Below, piece by piece: positions 22,140 through 32,410 of a stretch of 64,000 nucleotides of DNA (position 1 is the stretch's first letter; each line of letters begins with the position of its first letter). Made by a program: the position numbers and the translations under genes. This DNA comes from Agapetus fuscipes (lineage: Eukaryota > Arthropoda > Insecta > Trichoptera > Glossosomatidae). The stretch is from NCBI GenBank assembly GCA_951799405.1, contig OX637339.1, positions 19,778,001 to 19,842,000 of the forward strand. The letters are read 5' to 3'. The notes under the pieces are model-generated. The model was not told the origin of the DNA and did no database searches. It saw nothing but the letters and a program-made list of their open reading frames with translations.

Positions 22140-22700
22140 AATAATAATAATTGGACAATTTGTATACAGCGCCGTTTAGTGGCACTAGCCACCCCAAGGA
22201 CGATTTTATGTGTTGAAGCTTCTGTTAAACAAATGTGTCTTAACTAACTTCCTGAAACTGCCAACACTGGTCTCTGTTCTCAACTCTAGAGGTAGACTAT
22301 TCCAGCAGGATGGACCAGCCGAATAAAAAGCCCCGTCTCCGAAGCCTGTTTACGGCGTCACTCTGTGCAGAACGAAGAGTGCATCATTTTCCACATATCT
22401 GGTCGACTCTGCACAATTCACACAAGTACGATGGGGCAACTCCTCTGAGGGCGTTAAAAACAGAAAAACATATTTTGTACTCAATCCTCTCTGGTTGCTT
22501 GAATCCTCTCTGGGACCCGCAGTCAATGAAGGCGCAGCAACAGAGGAGAGACATGGTCAGTTTTTCATCCCCCCAAAAGTAATTTGGCTGCAGCATTAAA
22601 GACGGACTGCAGTCTAGACTGCTGAAACCTTGGAAGACCCCACAACAGACCATTGCAATAATCCAGTCTCGACACAACGAAGGACGCAATGATTACTACT
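22140..22700 (-). pseudogene. CR1/L2-like LINE C-terminus and 3' tail, decayed
   Basis: A minus-strand frame shows KICFSVFNALRGVAPSYLCE, the usual reverse-transcriptase C-terminal phrase, and the tail CGGCGCTGTATACAAATTGTC ends in AATTATTATT. Confidence 0.6.
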
Positions 22701-22975
22701 AAAACTAATACTAAAAATTATTCCATCCACAACTAGGCCAGAATAACCCCCTAATCACTTTCTTTCATAGTAATGACCTAGTTCTGACTCTAGTTCCTGT
22801 TAGTACCCAATCCATCCCCCCTGTTGACCATATTCCCAAGGAAGCAATCCCTAAACGATCCAGATGACGCAAGCTCCACACATGGCCGTGCTGCACCCCC
22901 TCCCTCCCTCATACCCTCACACAATGACACCCTCTAAGATTGATTCCGTTTCTACACCATTTAGTATTAATTTAT

Positions 22976-23017
22976 CCACCTGATGATGCGAACGGATGTT
23001 TGCGAAACCGGTTGTGG
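22976..23017 (+). ncRNA. Hammerhead-ribozyme-like motif, probably retroelement-derived
   Basis: CCAC, CTGATGA (22980-22986), stem GCGAAC / GTTTGC with loop GGAT, GAAA (23004-23007), CCGGTT, GTGG. CCAC can pair with GTGG as stem I. Hammerheads of this kind occur in Penelope-like elements; the surrounding sequence is not clearly one. Confidence 0.35.
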
Positions 23018-23162
23018 TATTAAATTAAATAAAATACTCATAGTAATCGAATACAAAGTGGTTTTTCTTTTTATCTCTAGTTCCTTTAATTTAAGAGTAC
23101 AATATATCCGCACCCTAAAGATAAAACTGAATAACACAACATATTAAACTAGCATGTTTTCT

Positions 23163-23390
23163 TTGACTTATAGGTTGGTATGAGGCTGACCACCCATACT
23201 GTAAAAAAATGGTTCACTTTGCCAATGTCACCCCTGTGTCAGGGAAGGTCGGCAACAGTTTTAGGGCTTATGTTCATTTGAGGTTTTTTATTTGTAAGTT
23301 CATTTGTAAGCGCGAACTACAAGTGTTTGTTTGTGGGCATACATTTGAGAGCTTTAGATGAATATATCCTTGCAACTTAGATTATAGATG
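23163..23390 (+). repeat. LINE 3' UTR, subfamily A, inside repeat C
   Basis: TTGACTTATAGGTTGGTATG to TTAGATTATAGAT. Repeat C sequence continues on both sides (AAAGATAAAACTGAATAAC before, GTGTTTCTCAGATAAATGC after). Confidence 0.8.
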
Positions 23391-23514
23391 TGTTTCTCAG
23401 ATAAATGCACCTATTTTCTACGAGAGAAATCCCTACAAAAATTCCAAAAATTCTATAGTTTGGAATTTTTTTCCTGAGCACTTCCATATAATTAGTTCAC
23501 TCACTATGAGAAGT

Positions 23515-24188
23515 CAGTGCCAGTTTAAGGGGGGGTCCGCAGTGCCCGCAGCGGACAGGGCCCCAAGGCCCGAGGGGCCCCTGCGCGGACCCTTTTGGGT
23601 TAATTTTTTTAAAGTACTTAGTACCTAGCTCCTCTTGAAAAAAAAAATTAAAAAACATGAGAAATAATTCTTCACTATAAAAAAAAAAAAATTAGGTAGG
23701 TAGGTTGTTCAAGACATCGGGGAACCAATGGGGGCGGCAGAGACATACAAATTAATGTTAAAAAACGACCTAGTAGTTGTTTTTCCGAGCACTGCTGCGG
23801 CTTTAAAAATTACCTGACAATAATGGTCAGTAACGCAACGGGAGAAAGGGTGTTTTCATAATTAAAATTGACAAAAAATGACCTCAGGACTACAATTTCC
23901 CAGCACAAACTGAATCACCTGTCAGTGATGAACATAAATTACGACACCTTATATAATTTAGATTTTTCGACTAGGTATACTAGAAAAACTCCTGACTGCG
24001 AAATTACGAAAGAAAATGTTTTGAACCGTTACGTTGTGCCTAGCTACATAAAGTAGGTACCTACCTACTTTTCTAAAAAATTGTCATTAAATTGTGTCAT
24101 AAATAATGTCATTACCTACTTATTTGGGGGGGGGGGGGGGCCCATGAACAGCGTTGGACCCTACCCAAAATAGCTTAAAATGCCCCTG
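23515..24188 (+). mobile_element. Decayed hAT transposon with target duplication
   Basis: The ends CAGTGCCAGTTTAAGG and TTAAAATGCCCCTG are flanked by perfect TGAGAAGT repeats at 23507-23514 and 24189-24196. It is internally deleted but retains the transposase C-terminus at 23824-24053, and it interrupts a repeat C copy. Confidence 0.9.
23824..24053 (+). pseudogene. hAT transposase C-terminal dimerisation region, broken
   Basis: The frame reads SNATGERVFS, a stop, then LKLTKNDLRTTISQHKLNHL and SVMNINYD, which matches the hAT dimerisation region. There is one internal stop and no catalytic core. Confidence 0.8.
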
Positions 24189-24419
24189 TGAGAAGTTACA
24201 CACAATAGGATGCTTTATCCACAATTTCTCAAATCAGTGAATCAGCACTTATTCAGTTTTACTTTTAAGGTGGCGATATTAAACAAGCTAGCTGAGTCTA
24301 GCTTATCATAGCGTTGCAGTATACAAGTGTATGGGCGTTCACAGACACTTACATCCTGGGACGATACACTTAATCTATAATCTAAGTTGAAAAATAAGTT
24401 AAATAAAATAAAAATAAAA

Positions 24420-24535
24420 GAATTTTAGGCTTACACGGCCGGCTGATGATGCTGGAGTGATGTTTTCCGGGATCTGCGGGAGCTCCCACAGACCACGGTA
24501 ACAAATTCCGGAAAACATCACTCCAGCAAAGATAA
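24420..24535. mobile_element. Fold-back MITE (copy 3, internally deleted)
   Basis: Arms TGGAGTGATGTTTTCCGGGA and TCCGGAAAACATCACTCCAG almost meet; the loop found in other copies is gone. Confidence 0.75.
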
Positions 24536-24540
24536 AGTAC

Positions 24541-24712
24541 ATTCAAGATTCAAATTATATGCATTCCCATAAGCAGACATGTATAAGTTTGCGGTTACAA
24601 CATAAAAACCCAATCTCAAATGAACATAAGCCCCGCAATTATTGCCGACCTCCCTGAAACAAGGGTGACATTGGCAAAGTGAATCATTTTTTTACAGTAT
24701 GAGTGATCAGCA
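24541..24712 (-). repeat. LINE 3' UTR fragment, subfamily B
   Basis: Reverse copy with CCCATAAGCAGACATG and TTGGCAAAGTGAATC; scraps of another copy at 24370-24400. Confidence 0.65.
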
Positions 24713-24763
24713 TAATGGTGCTTCCCTTTATAGTGCTCTGTCATAAAGTCATCAACGGCTTAA

Positions 24764-25056
24764 CACGTTCGCGGACGAAACGGTTATAGCGCTCTATGAG
24801 CTTGTCTAGGACTGGACGAAACAGTAATAGCCGTCGTGATAAAACGTTATCACTAGGGACGAAACGGCTATTTCTGATAGAACTTGCATACATGTAGCAT
24901 TCGTGCGTTCCTACAGAAATCCAAAGAACACGGCAATAGCCGTTTTATCCCTGGATGTAAAAAAGAAATTTTTTTTTTAATAAAAATACAATTTGAGATG
25001 ATGAAATAAGTGTGTTTTTTCTAGCCTCCTTCACATTTCGTGTGTCCGCGAATGTG
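24764..25056. mobile_element. piggyBac-like MITE with TTAA ends
   Basis: TTAA at 24760-24763 and 25057-25060 frame the inverted ends CACGTTCGCGGAC and GTCCGCGAATGTG. It is 293 bp with no coding capacity. Confidence 0.8.
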
Positions 25057-25076
25057 TTAATAGATATTGCAGTTTT

Positions 25077-25258
25077 CAGAAGATAGCTCAGATGGTAAAG
25101 TGCTTGCATTCCATACTGAGAGCTCAAGTTCAAACCCCACCGAGAGTGTCAGAAAAGATTCCCTGTTTTGGTGTTTATTTTAAGCCCAAAATAAAATACA
25201 GGCAACGTTTACTCAGACTTCACAAGAAATGAGTACCAGCTGGGATACCCCTGCTTCA
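25077..25258 (+). repeat. SINE2, 3'-truncated
   Basis: tRNA-like head and half the body; stops at CCCCTGCTTCAAC beside the exon 5 edge copy. Confidence 0.8.
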
Positions 25259-25265
25259 ACGTGTT

Positions 25266-25299
25266 GCACGCACTTTGTTCTCCTCAGAGGTGTCAGCCA
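25266..25299 (-). repeat. Partial copy of exon 5 donor edge
   Basis: About 34 bp match 25378-25411, the last codons of exon 5 plus its GTGCGT donor, with about three mismatches and an offset of 112 bp. The copy lies downstream of the gene's own donor, next to a truncated SINE2. Confidence 0.75.
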
Positions 25300-25385
25300 G
25301 GGCTATATATAAGCTATATGTGTAGCGCCATCCTGTTGGAGAGCTACGAGCTGTATGAGGGTGAGAACATTACTATAGCACGCAC

Positions 25386-25535
25386 CTTGTTCTCCTCGGA
25401 GGTGTCGGCCACGGTGGTGGTGACCACCTCGGCCAGCAGCAGGGAGTAGCTGATGAAGTTGAAGGTCACGAAGCCCAGGAAGCTCTTGGACAGGAACTGC
25501 GGCCGCTCCCAGCGGATGTCCCGCAAGTGGAACAC
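25386..25535 (-). CDS. Exon 5: membrane segment 5
   Basis: The acceptor TGGTTCAG precedes 25535 and the donor GTGCGT follows 25386. It is 150 bp, phase 0-0, residues 171-220. A basic/aromatic loop (VFHLRDIRWERPQFLSK) leads into a hydrophobic segment at about 189-208, then a polar loop (TTTVADTSEENK). GC-rich third positions contrast with the AT-rich introns. Part of its 3' edge with the donor is duplicated at 25266-25299. Confidence 0.9.
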
Positions 25536-25654
25536 CTGAACCAACAGACAACACACATTTCGTCATCAATTTCACACAGATATAGGTCTATTCTACAATG
25601 GAGTCGATACATTCATAGCTTCCCTCCATGGGACAATGTCACAGGTCTAGGTCA

Positions 25655-25830
25655 GGGGTCGGGAACCTTCTGAGTCGGAAGAAAATTACAATTTACACAG
25701 ATTCAAAGTTTTTAAAAAGCCACATTTTTTTTCTTGCCAACAATATAAAATCTTGCCACCAGTATTTTGTATTTGTTTTTAATGTTTATACATATTATTA
25801 TTTGCTTATTTCTAAAATGTAATTTGTTGC
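25655..25830 (+). repeat. hAT MITE end, truncated
   Basis: AGGGGTCGGGAACCTTCTGA matches the end of the MITE at 14041-14590; the other end is missing. Confidence 0.5.
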
Positions 25831-25839
25831 CTGTGTTCC

Positions 25840-26092
25840 TTAACTTTTAGGTTGGTATGCGGCTGACCACTCACGCTGTAGAAAATGGTTCACTTTGCCA
25901 ATGTCACCCCTGTTTCAGGGAAGGACGGCTAGAGTTGCAGGGTGTATGTCCATTTGAGATTTGGTCTCTATGTTGTAGGTTCACATGCGGCATGTGCAAG
26001 CGCAAACTTGTATGTGTTTGCTTGTGAAAATGCATGTAATGTGAATCTCCAATGTAACATATCTTTGCAACTTAGATTAGATTACATGGGTG
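25840..26092 (+). repeat. LINE 3' UTR, subfamily B
   Basis: TAGGTTGGTATGCGGCTGAC to ACTTAGATTAGATTAC. Confidence 0.8.
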
Positions 26093-26684
26093 ATCAGCCT
26101 CATACCAACTGAGCAGCCTCCTATCAATTGACAATAATCCCTGCTCCTGAGCCTTGTCAGGCGAAAGCGTTGAGAATCCAACCCACTACCTTGAGATGCC
26201 GAACTAAACTACGATCTCACTGTAACTTAGTAACTCACTCACTGTAACGAACTAAACTAAAAATACTAAGCTACGATCTCACTGTAACTTAGAAGAAGAA
26301 AAATGTGTACCTTAGTTCAAACCAACACTTTTTAAATAAAAATCAGAGGTGTTTTCACTGGACTAAAATTTATCCGAGATTCGCAATGTTTTCTTCTATT
26401 ATTGAATATTATTATGCCAGAGTAAATTTTGAAATATCAAAAAAATGAGCACATAGGTTACATAAATTAATATACTCGTAGATTATCGAAATGAAGTTGT
26501 GGATCCCACACGCAGGGGGGACCTCTTGGTTTGGCGGCGTTTGCGTATAAACTGAAATTAGCAACAAGATAAGACACCAATAATTATCTTTCAACATTTT
26601 CAAAACAATAAAAATAATATAAACTGTCAATAATGGCATTAGATAACATAGACAATGCTTGGTATAAATAAAAATGTCGGTGTT

Positions 26685-26935
26685 ATGGCTGAGGGGGCCA
26701 AGTGGGCTGATCTTTCTAGCGTGTTTGGAATAGAATAACGTTGGTTCGATCCCCGCCTGAGTCATTTGACCATAACTTTGACCCTGGTTCAACAGATGTT
26801 ATTGGGTACTTAATTATTAATTAATAATTTATTAAAATAAACAATAATTAATTATTAATTGATGATATTAATACCTGTTTCTGGCCAGACAGAATAGGTT
26901 GGTGAATTGCATTACTCTAAACAAATCTATTTAAA
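26685..26935 (+). repeat. SINE3 (third tRNA-derived family)
   Basis: tRNA-like head (GTTATGGCTGAGGGGGCCAA ... GGTTCGATCCC), then GACCCTGGTTCAACAGATG and TGGCCAGACAGAATAGGTTGG. Also at 33540-33740 and 35680-35935. 26,280-26,684 is unassigned. Confidence 0.65.
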
Positions 26936-27387
26936 AACGAAAACATTTCCATCTTTTACATTCACTCTATACATCCTGTTTTTGTCAATTTCCCCAATCT
27001 AATCTAGGCATACTTTTTCAGTCTTCACCGTTCCTATTTTTCCTCTCACCTTTCCTCTCTATGAAAGATCACCTCTGTGTAAAGGGAATTAAAAAAAAAT
27101 TGAGCTACGCCGCATTATTGTACTGGCCAGTTGAGTGGCTTGACAACATGTATCTTGTTATTTTCATATGTGTTGCTACTCTGAATTGCCCATTATGCAA
27201 ATGAAATGTCTCTGGCATTGCACCATCACATCCGCGGTCTACATGAATTTAAGTAGTTTTGCTGGATATGGAACAATAATGGGAACAATAGAAAGAATTC
27301 CTGATGGCTCTACAAAGATGGCTGATAATTGAATAGAGGATGGAGTACATCATCATCATTATGAGCTCGACAATAAAACGGCACAGT

Positions 27388-27640
27388 GACAAAATGACAC
27401 ATGACAGAACGACATATGACAGAATGACACATGACAGAATGACACATGATGGAATGATACATGACAGAGCGACATATGATAGAATGACACATGACAGTAC
27501 GACATATGACAGAATGACACATGACAAAATGACACATGATGGAATGATACATGACAGAGTGACATATGATAGAATGACACATGACAGAACAAAACTTAAC
27601 ACAACTTGGCAAAACATAAAATGACAAAACAACACAACGA
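27388..27640 (+). repeat. 15-bp minisatellite with 90-bp higher-order period
   Basis: Variants of GACACATGACAGAAT follow one another; the block starting GATGGAATGATACATG recurs at 27448 and 27538. Its reverse-oriented relatives lie at 27660-27780, giving a palindromic layout. Confidence 0.85.
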
Positions 27641-28093
27641 CAAAACATCACATACAAAACCATTTGCTGTTTTGTGATGTTTTGTCTTGTGATGTTGTGA
27701 CATTGTCATGTACTTTCCTGTGACGTTTTGTTATGTGTTGTTATGTCATGTATCGTTTTGTCACTGTGTCATTCCATCATGGAATCGAGCTTGACAGACC
27801 TAAGCGGACCTATCTCAGTTCCCTCCTGGGTGTGGGCCTCCTTCAATATTTTCAATGTTTCAAGGAATAAAAATAATAAATAAGTCAAGGAACACAAACT
27901 AACTATATAAAACAATCACTAAGTAAAAGAATAAAATTATAATGTAGGTACAAAACATCTATAAAAAATAAGAACCTAAGTCGAGGAATTGATGTTGATG
28001 CTTTGAATTGCCTATTATGCAAATGAAATGTATCTGGCATTGCACCATTCCATCCGTAGTCTGTAAGGCTTTAGTTTCCCTAGATATGGAACA

Positions 28094-28394
28094 ACGGTCC
28101 GTAGTTCAGTGGTAACACTTCGGACTCTGAATGGAAGGTTGTGGGTTCGAATCCTGGCGGAGCACAAAAAATAGACCATTTACATTTTCAAATTTGCTCT
28201 TCGCTGGGTTGAAAAATTCATAAACCTTTACCAAAGACCGGTCACTGAAAGGTCCATCCAACCTTACAACAACTGGGTCTTGCTTGAGAATTGGCGCTTT
28301 CTACAGCGACGACCAACTTGCAGAGGGCTCTTGAGGTGTGATACACACAAAAACAGCGCTCACCAAATAAATCAGCCTAATTTTTTTTTTTTTT
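28094..28394 (+). repeat. SINE1, near full length
   Basis: A box TAGTTCAGTGG, B box GGTTCGAATCC, body, tail GGTGTGATACACACAAAAAC, AATAAATCAGCCTAA and oligo-T. Confidence 0.9.
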
Positions 28395-28418
28395 GTTTAA
28401 CAGTAATTGATGAATAAG

Positions 28419-28790
28419 CGATGCTTGTACAAGCAACCAAAATAATCAGAAGGATAGCACTGACATGGGCAGCTTTTGGGGATCTGGGCTACATCCTCAA
28501 TGACAAGAAAATGTCTGTTAACCTGAAACGCAAGGTCTTTGTGTCATTGCGTGCTTCCAATATCCACCTATGGCTTGGAAACAAAAGGGCTCACTCAGTA
28601 TAGCGCCAACAGACTGAGGACGTGCCAAAGAGACATTGAAAGCAGGATGATGGGAATCAGCCTCAGAGACAAGGTTGCAAACCAGGAGATCCGTAGACGC
28701 ACTGGTGTCACTGATGTCATACAGCAAGTGGCCTGCTTACAGTGGCGCTGGGCTGGTCACGTCGCAAGGCAAGACCATGACAGTTATATG
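28419..28790 (+). pseudogene. RTE-like LINE ORF2 fragment, frameshifted
   Basis: The frame reads ALTWAAFGDLGYILNDKKMS...LKRKVF, then after a shift near 28555 CVLPISTYGLETKGLT...QRDIESRMMGISLRDK and WAGHVARQ, the C-terminal part of RTE-type reverse transcriptases. Confidence 0.85.
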
Positions 28791-29025
28791 TTGGTATGCG
28801 GCTGACCACCCATACTGTAAAAAATGGTTCACTTAGCCAATGTCACCCCTGTTTCAGGGAAGGTCGGCAAGAGTTGCAGGATTAATTTTCATTTGTGGTT
28901 TGGATTTTGAATTGTAAGTACACATGCAGCATTTGTAAACGCCAACTTACACGTTTCTGTTTGTGGGCGTGCATTTAATATGAATTTTAAATGTTAACAT
29001 ATCTTTGCAACTTAAATTATAGATG
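28790..29025 (+). repeat. LINE 3' UTR (subfamily A-like)
   Basis: Inserted directly at the end of the RTE fragment; TTGGTATGCGGCTGACCACC to CAACTTAAATTATAGATG. Confidence 0.75.
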
Positions 29026-29283
29026 TTTATTGGTCACTTCACCTCCGTTGATACATAGGAAACGTCCGTCAGTGCCAGTTTGGCTATAAAACACATCAAA
29101 TACCAAGATTTAAATGGTAATTGACGAATAAATGACTATAACCCATAAGGTGTGGGTTCCAAAACCTGTTTTTTGTCCAATATTTTTTTGCAATCCGTTC
29201 ATGGTCTATTAGAAATATTGTCACGTATGCATATTGTACAGGAAACCGTGAATGACAGACAGAATTTCAAAAGTTTATGGAAG

Positions 29284-29705
29284 CCATCTATAATCTAAGT
29301 TGCAAGGATATATTAATATTTAAAGCTTTCAAATGTATGCCCACAAACAAACACGTGTAGTTCACGCTTACACGCTTGCTGAATGTGTACTTTACAAATA
29401 AAATCCAAACCTCAAATTAACATAAGCCCTACTATTTTTGCCGACCCTCCCTGACACAGGGGTGACATTGGCAAAGTGAAATATTTTTTACAGTATGGGT
29501 GGTCAGCCTCATACCAACCTTTAAGTCAAGGAATACGAATAATAAATAACATTTAAGTATAAAAAATAACAAAGCCTTAAAAAGAAATCTATACAAAAAA
29601 AGTAAAAATTGCAAATTTATAAACCAACATTACAAATCAACATTGCAGATTAGCCGCCACTTTTTTCTGTCCTTGCATACTTCTTTCATTTCCCCCAGAG
29701 TCATA
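29284..29705 (-). repeat. RTE-like LINE 3' end, subfamily A
   Basis: Reverse copy including 3' UTR and, at 29645-29705, the decayed last codons of ORF2. Confidence 0.8.
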
Positions 29706-29749
29706 ACCTTTTTCATACAAGTATTAATTATGTTTTTTGACTTAAAAAT

Positions 29750-30312
29750 GCAACTAAGCTATCAGTGGCGAAGGGTGCCATACAAATCGATTCCCATCGG
29801 CTTCCCTTTTAAAATGAGGCAACAAAGTAGTTATAAAATATAGGAAAAAAGTTAAAAAAAACATTTAAAACCAAAGAAACAATACATATTTTTTCCCCAT
29901 TGAAACCATGCAGTCTACTTTATTATCATTTTTGCCTCATTTTAAAAGGGAAACCGATGGGAATCGAGTTGTATGGCACCCTTCGCCACTGTAAGCTACA
30001 CATATAGTGCAACTTTTTGCTGCGTTATCCTCGCAGGGTTTCGCATGTGGCGAGTGGAACCTATTTACTTTTAAAGGTAAGGGGGCCGGCCTTACGCCAA
30101 ATACTTCAGTTGAAGTTGGGGTTTCCCAGCTCCTGAGGGGGCTGGTACTCATTTCTTCTGAAGGCTGAGTAAACCTTACTGGTATTTTATTTTGGGTTTT
30201 TGAAATAAACATAGAAACGGGAAATCATTTCTGACACCCTCGGTGGGATTCGAACAAGAGCTCTCGGCATGGAATGCGTGCACTCTACCTACTGAGCTAT
30301 CGACCAGTCAAC
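29750..30312 (-). repeat. SINE2 split by a hAT MITE
   Basis: SINE2 end (GCAACTAAGCTA) is separated from the rest by 29763-29991; tRNA head at 30230-30312. Confidence 0.85.
29763..29991. mobile_element. 229-bp hAT MITE nested in SINE2
   Basis: CAGTGGCGAAGGGTGCCATA and its inverse at the end; flanks TAAGCTAT (29755-29762) and TAAGCTAC (29992-29999) form an 8-bp duplication with one change. Confidence 0.9.
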
Positions 30313-30315
30313 TTG

Positions 30316-30640
30316 ATAGGTTAGAATAAGGCTAACCACCTATACAGTTAAAAATTACATGTTGCCTTGAGGGCGTGCATTAAATGTGAGCCTTAAATGA
30401 CAATATATCTTTGTAACTTAGATTATATCAATTATTATCAATGTCACCCCTGTTTCAGGGAATGTCGGCAAGAGTTGCAGGGCTTATGTTCATTTGAGGT
30501 TTGGATTTTATTTGTAAGTATACAATCAGCATTTGTAAGCGCGAACTACACGTGTTTGTTTGTGGGCATACATCTGAGAGCTTTGAATGAATATATCCTT
30601 GAAACTTAGATTATAGATAGATTATTATAGATTATAGACT
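30316..30640 (+). repeat. LINE 3' UTR, subfamily A
   Basis: Two joined fragments: 30316-30440 and 30430-30640 (GTCACCCCTGTTTCAGGG to ATAGATAGATT). Confidence 0.7.
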
Positions 30641-30667
30641 TGTCACGCAAAACACCTAATTTAATAT

Positions 30668-30868
30668 GTATATCTAATCTAATCTAAGCTGCAAAGATAT
30701 GTAACATTGGGGATTTACATTACATGCATTCTCACAAGCAAACACGTACAAGTTCGCGCTTGCAACAACATAAAAACCAAATCTCAAAAATGGACATACA
30801 CCCTACAACTCCTGCCGACCTTCCCTGAAACAGGGGTGACATTGGCAAAGTGAACCATTATATTTAAG
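30668..30868 (-). repeat. LINE 3' UTR, subfamily B
   Basis: TCTAATCTAATCTAAGCTGC tail to GGCAAAGTGAACCATT. Confidence 0.75.
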
Positions 30869-31101
30869 TTAAGGAAGATTTTAGAAATGCACAACTATTC
30901 CGTCTCTAACTTATTTACTTGATATTGTTTGAATAACGGTCTAAAGTTTTGAGATCGCAGCTTTGCCAGAGACAATATTATGATCTTTATCACCATACCT
31001 GGATTCCTCGCATTTAAATTGTCATAGAGAAGGTCAAAAATAAGCAAGGTCAACGCAAGGACACATGCCCTCAGTTTGCACTTGATTTGTACTCAGCCTT
31101 G

Positions 31102-31557
31102 ATAGCGAAATGAGTAAAGTATGTACGGTGGAAATGAAGCATTTGAGAAGCATGACAGGAAAAACTCTGAGGGATAGAGTTAGGAATGAATGGGTAAAAA
31201 AAGAATGTAATTTGAAAGAGGATGTGAAAGTTAAGGTACAAAAGAATGTGATGAGATGGTTTGGGCATGTGGAAAGAATGAACGATGATAGACTGACAAA
31301 GTATGTATACAAAGAAAGTGTGAAAGGAAAAAGAGGGAAGGGACGACCGAGAAAAGTATGGAGTGATCAGATTGAGGAGATTGTGAAAGAATGGGATATA
31401 CAAAGTGAGCGTAAAAGAAGAAAATGCATGAAAAAGGTGATGGATATGAATGAATTGAAAGAGGTATGTAAGGATAGGAAAAAATGGAGGCAACTCTGCA
31501 GAGGCTCTGGCCACCCCTAGCGGAATGGCGACAGAGTTACAGTTACAGTTACAGTTA
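31102..31557 (+). pseudogene. RTE-like LINE ORF2 C-terminus (GSGHP type), open but 5'-truncated
   Basis: An open frame (31110-31520) with VQKNVMRWFGHVERMNDDRL, GRPRKVWSDQIEEIVKEW and DRKKWRQLCRGSGHP stop, the C-terminal part of the reverse transcriptase protein. The 3' UTR is only about 40 bp and ends in TTACAG repeats. Confidence 0.85.
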
Positions 31558-31797
31558 CTCGATAGCTCAGTTGGTAGAGTGCTTGCATTCCATGCCGAGA
31601 GCTCGGGTTCTAATCATACCCGAGGGTGTCAGAAATGATTCCCCGTATCGGCGTTTACAATAAAATGCAATACCAGCATGGTTAACTCATCCTTCACAAG
31701 AAATGAGTACCAGCCTCCTCGGGACCTGGGAAACACCCACTTCTACTGAAGTGGTTGGCGTAAGGCCGGCCCCTTACATGTAAAAATAAATAGGTTC
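31557..31797 (+). repeat. SINE2
   Basis: tRNA-like head TCGATAGCTCAGTTGGTAG; body ends AAATAAATAGGTTCC, lacking the last 60 bp. It lies directly after the LINE tail. Confidence 0.8.
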
Positions 31798-31960
31798 CTC
31801 CTTAGAATCACTGATTTGAGAAATCATGGATCAAACAATTTATTGGGAGTAACTTCTCACAGTAGGTGAACTCATTATGAACTATTACTTATGCCAAACT
31901 TCTTAACTACAGGATTTTCACACTTTGTAGTATTTTCTCCCGTAGAAAATAAAAAAAAAG
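31798..31960 (-). repeat. Repeat C fragment
   Basis: Reverse copy with AATCACTGATTTGAGAAATC, AACTTCTCAC and CACTTTGTAGTATTTTCTC. Confidence 0.6.
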
Positions 31961-31970
31961 GTACAACAAA

Positions 31971-32135
31971 TGTCATAGACCCTTTGAGTCTGATATCTAG
32001 GGAGTCTCCCGCACAGGGTTCCTTAGAAAAAATAAATATTTCGAAGATATAAACAATATATTTTTTGTGTGCCAACGGGATTCAAACGCACAACCTTCCA
32101 TTTACGAGTCCGAAGTGTTACCACTAGACTACCGG
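31971..32135 (-). repeat. SINE1 fragment with alternative tail
   Basis: TGTCATAGACCCTTTGAGTC...GGAGTCTCCCGCACAGGG is joined to a tRNA-like unit, with the body deleted. Confidence 0.7.
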
Positions 32136-32170
32136 AGAAAAATAACAAACAGCATAAATCTTTGAACAGT

Positions 32171-32410
32171 ACCCTTAGTACGAGTTGCAAAACTTGAGAA
32201 AAGTAAAGTTTACGGAAAATGTTAAAGAGTGATTTCTCCCAAAATCTGCCGTTTCTGTTTCTTACACTTTATGGTCTTAGCAAAAGAGTTACAGTGATGA
32301 AGAAAATCAAGTTCAAACAAACAAAAACGGCAGATTTCGGCGGAAATCACTCTTTAATAATTGCCGTTAACTTTACATAACTCAAGTTTTGCTACTCGTA
32401 CTAAGGGTAC
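32171..32410. mobile_element. Mariner-like MITE (TA target), copy 1
   Basis: CCCTTAGTACGAGTTGCAAA and its inverse TTTTGCTACTCGTACTAAGGG, flanked by TA; internal arms (GAGTGATTTCTCCCAAAATC) also pair. Copy 2 is at 50569-50806. Confidence 0.8.

Noticed and set aside
25077..25150. tRNA gene
   Set aside because: It has A- and B-box-like sequence but is joined to a SINE2 body, and the cloverleaf is imperfect.
27249..27663. Long Cys/Ser/His-rich open frames on several frames
   Set aside because: They are read-through of the 15-bp minisatellite, whose period is a multiple of three; not a protein.
28095..28165. tRNA gene at a SINE1 head
   Set aside because: Repeated many times with the same SINE body downstream; a SINE head, not a tRNA gene.
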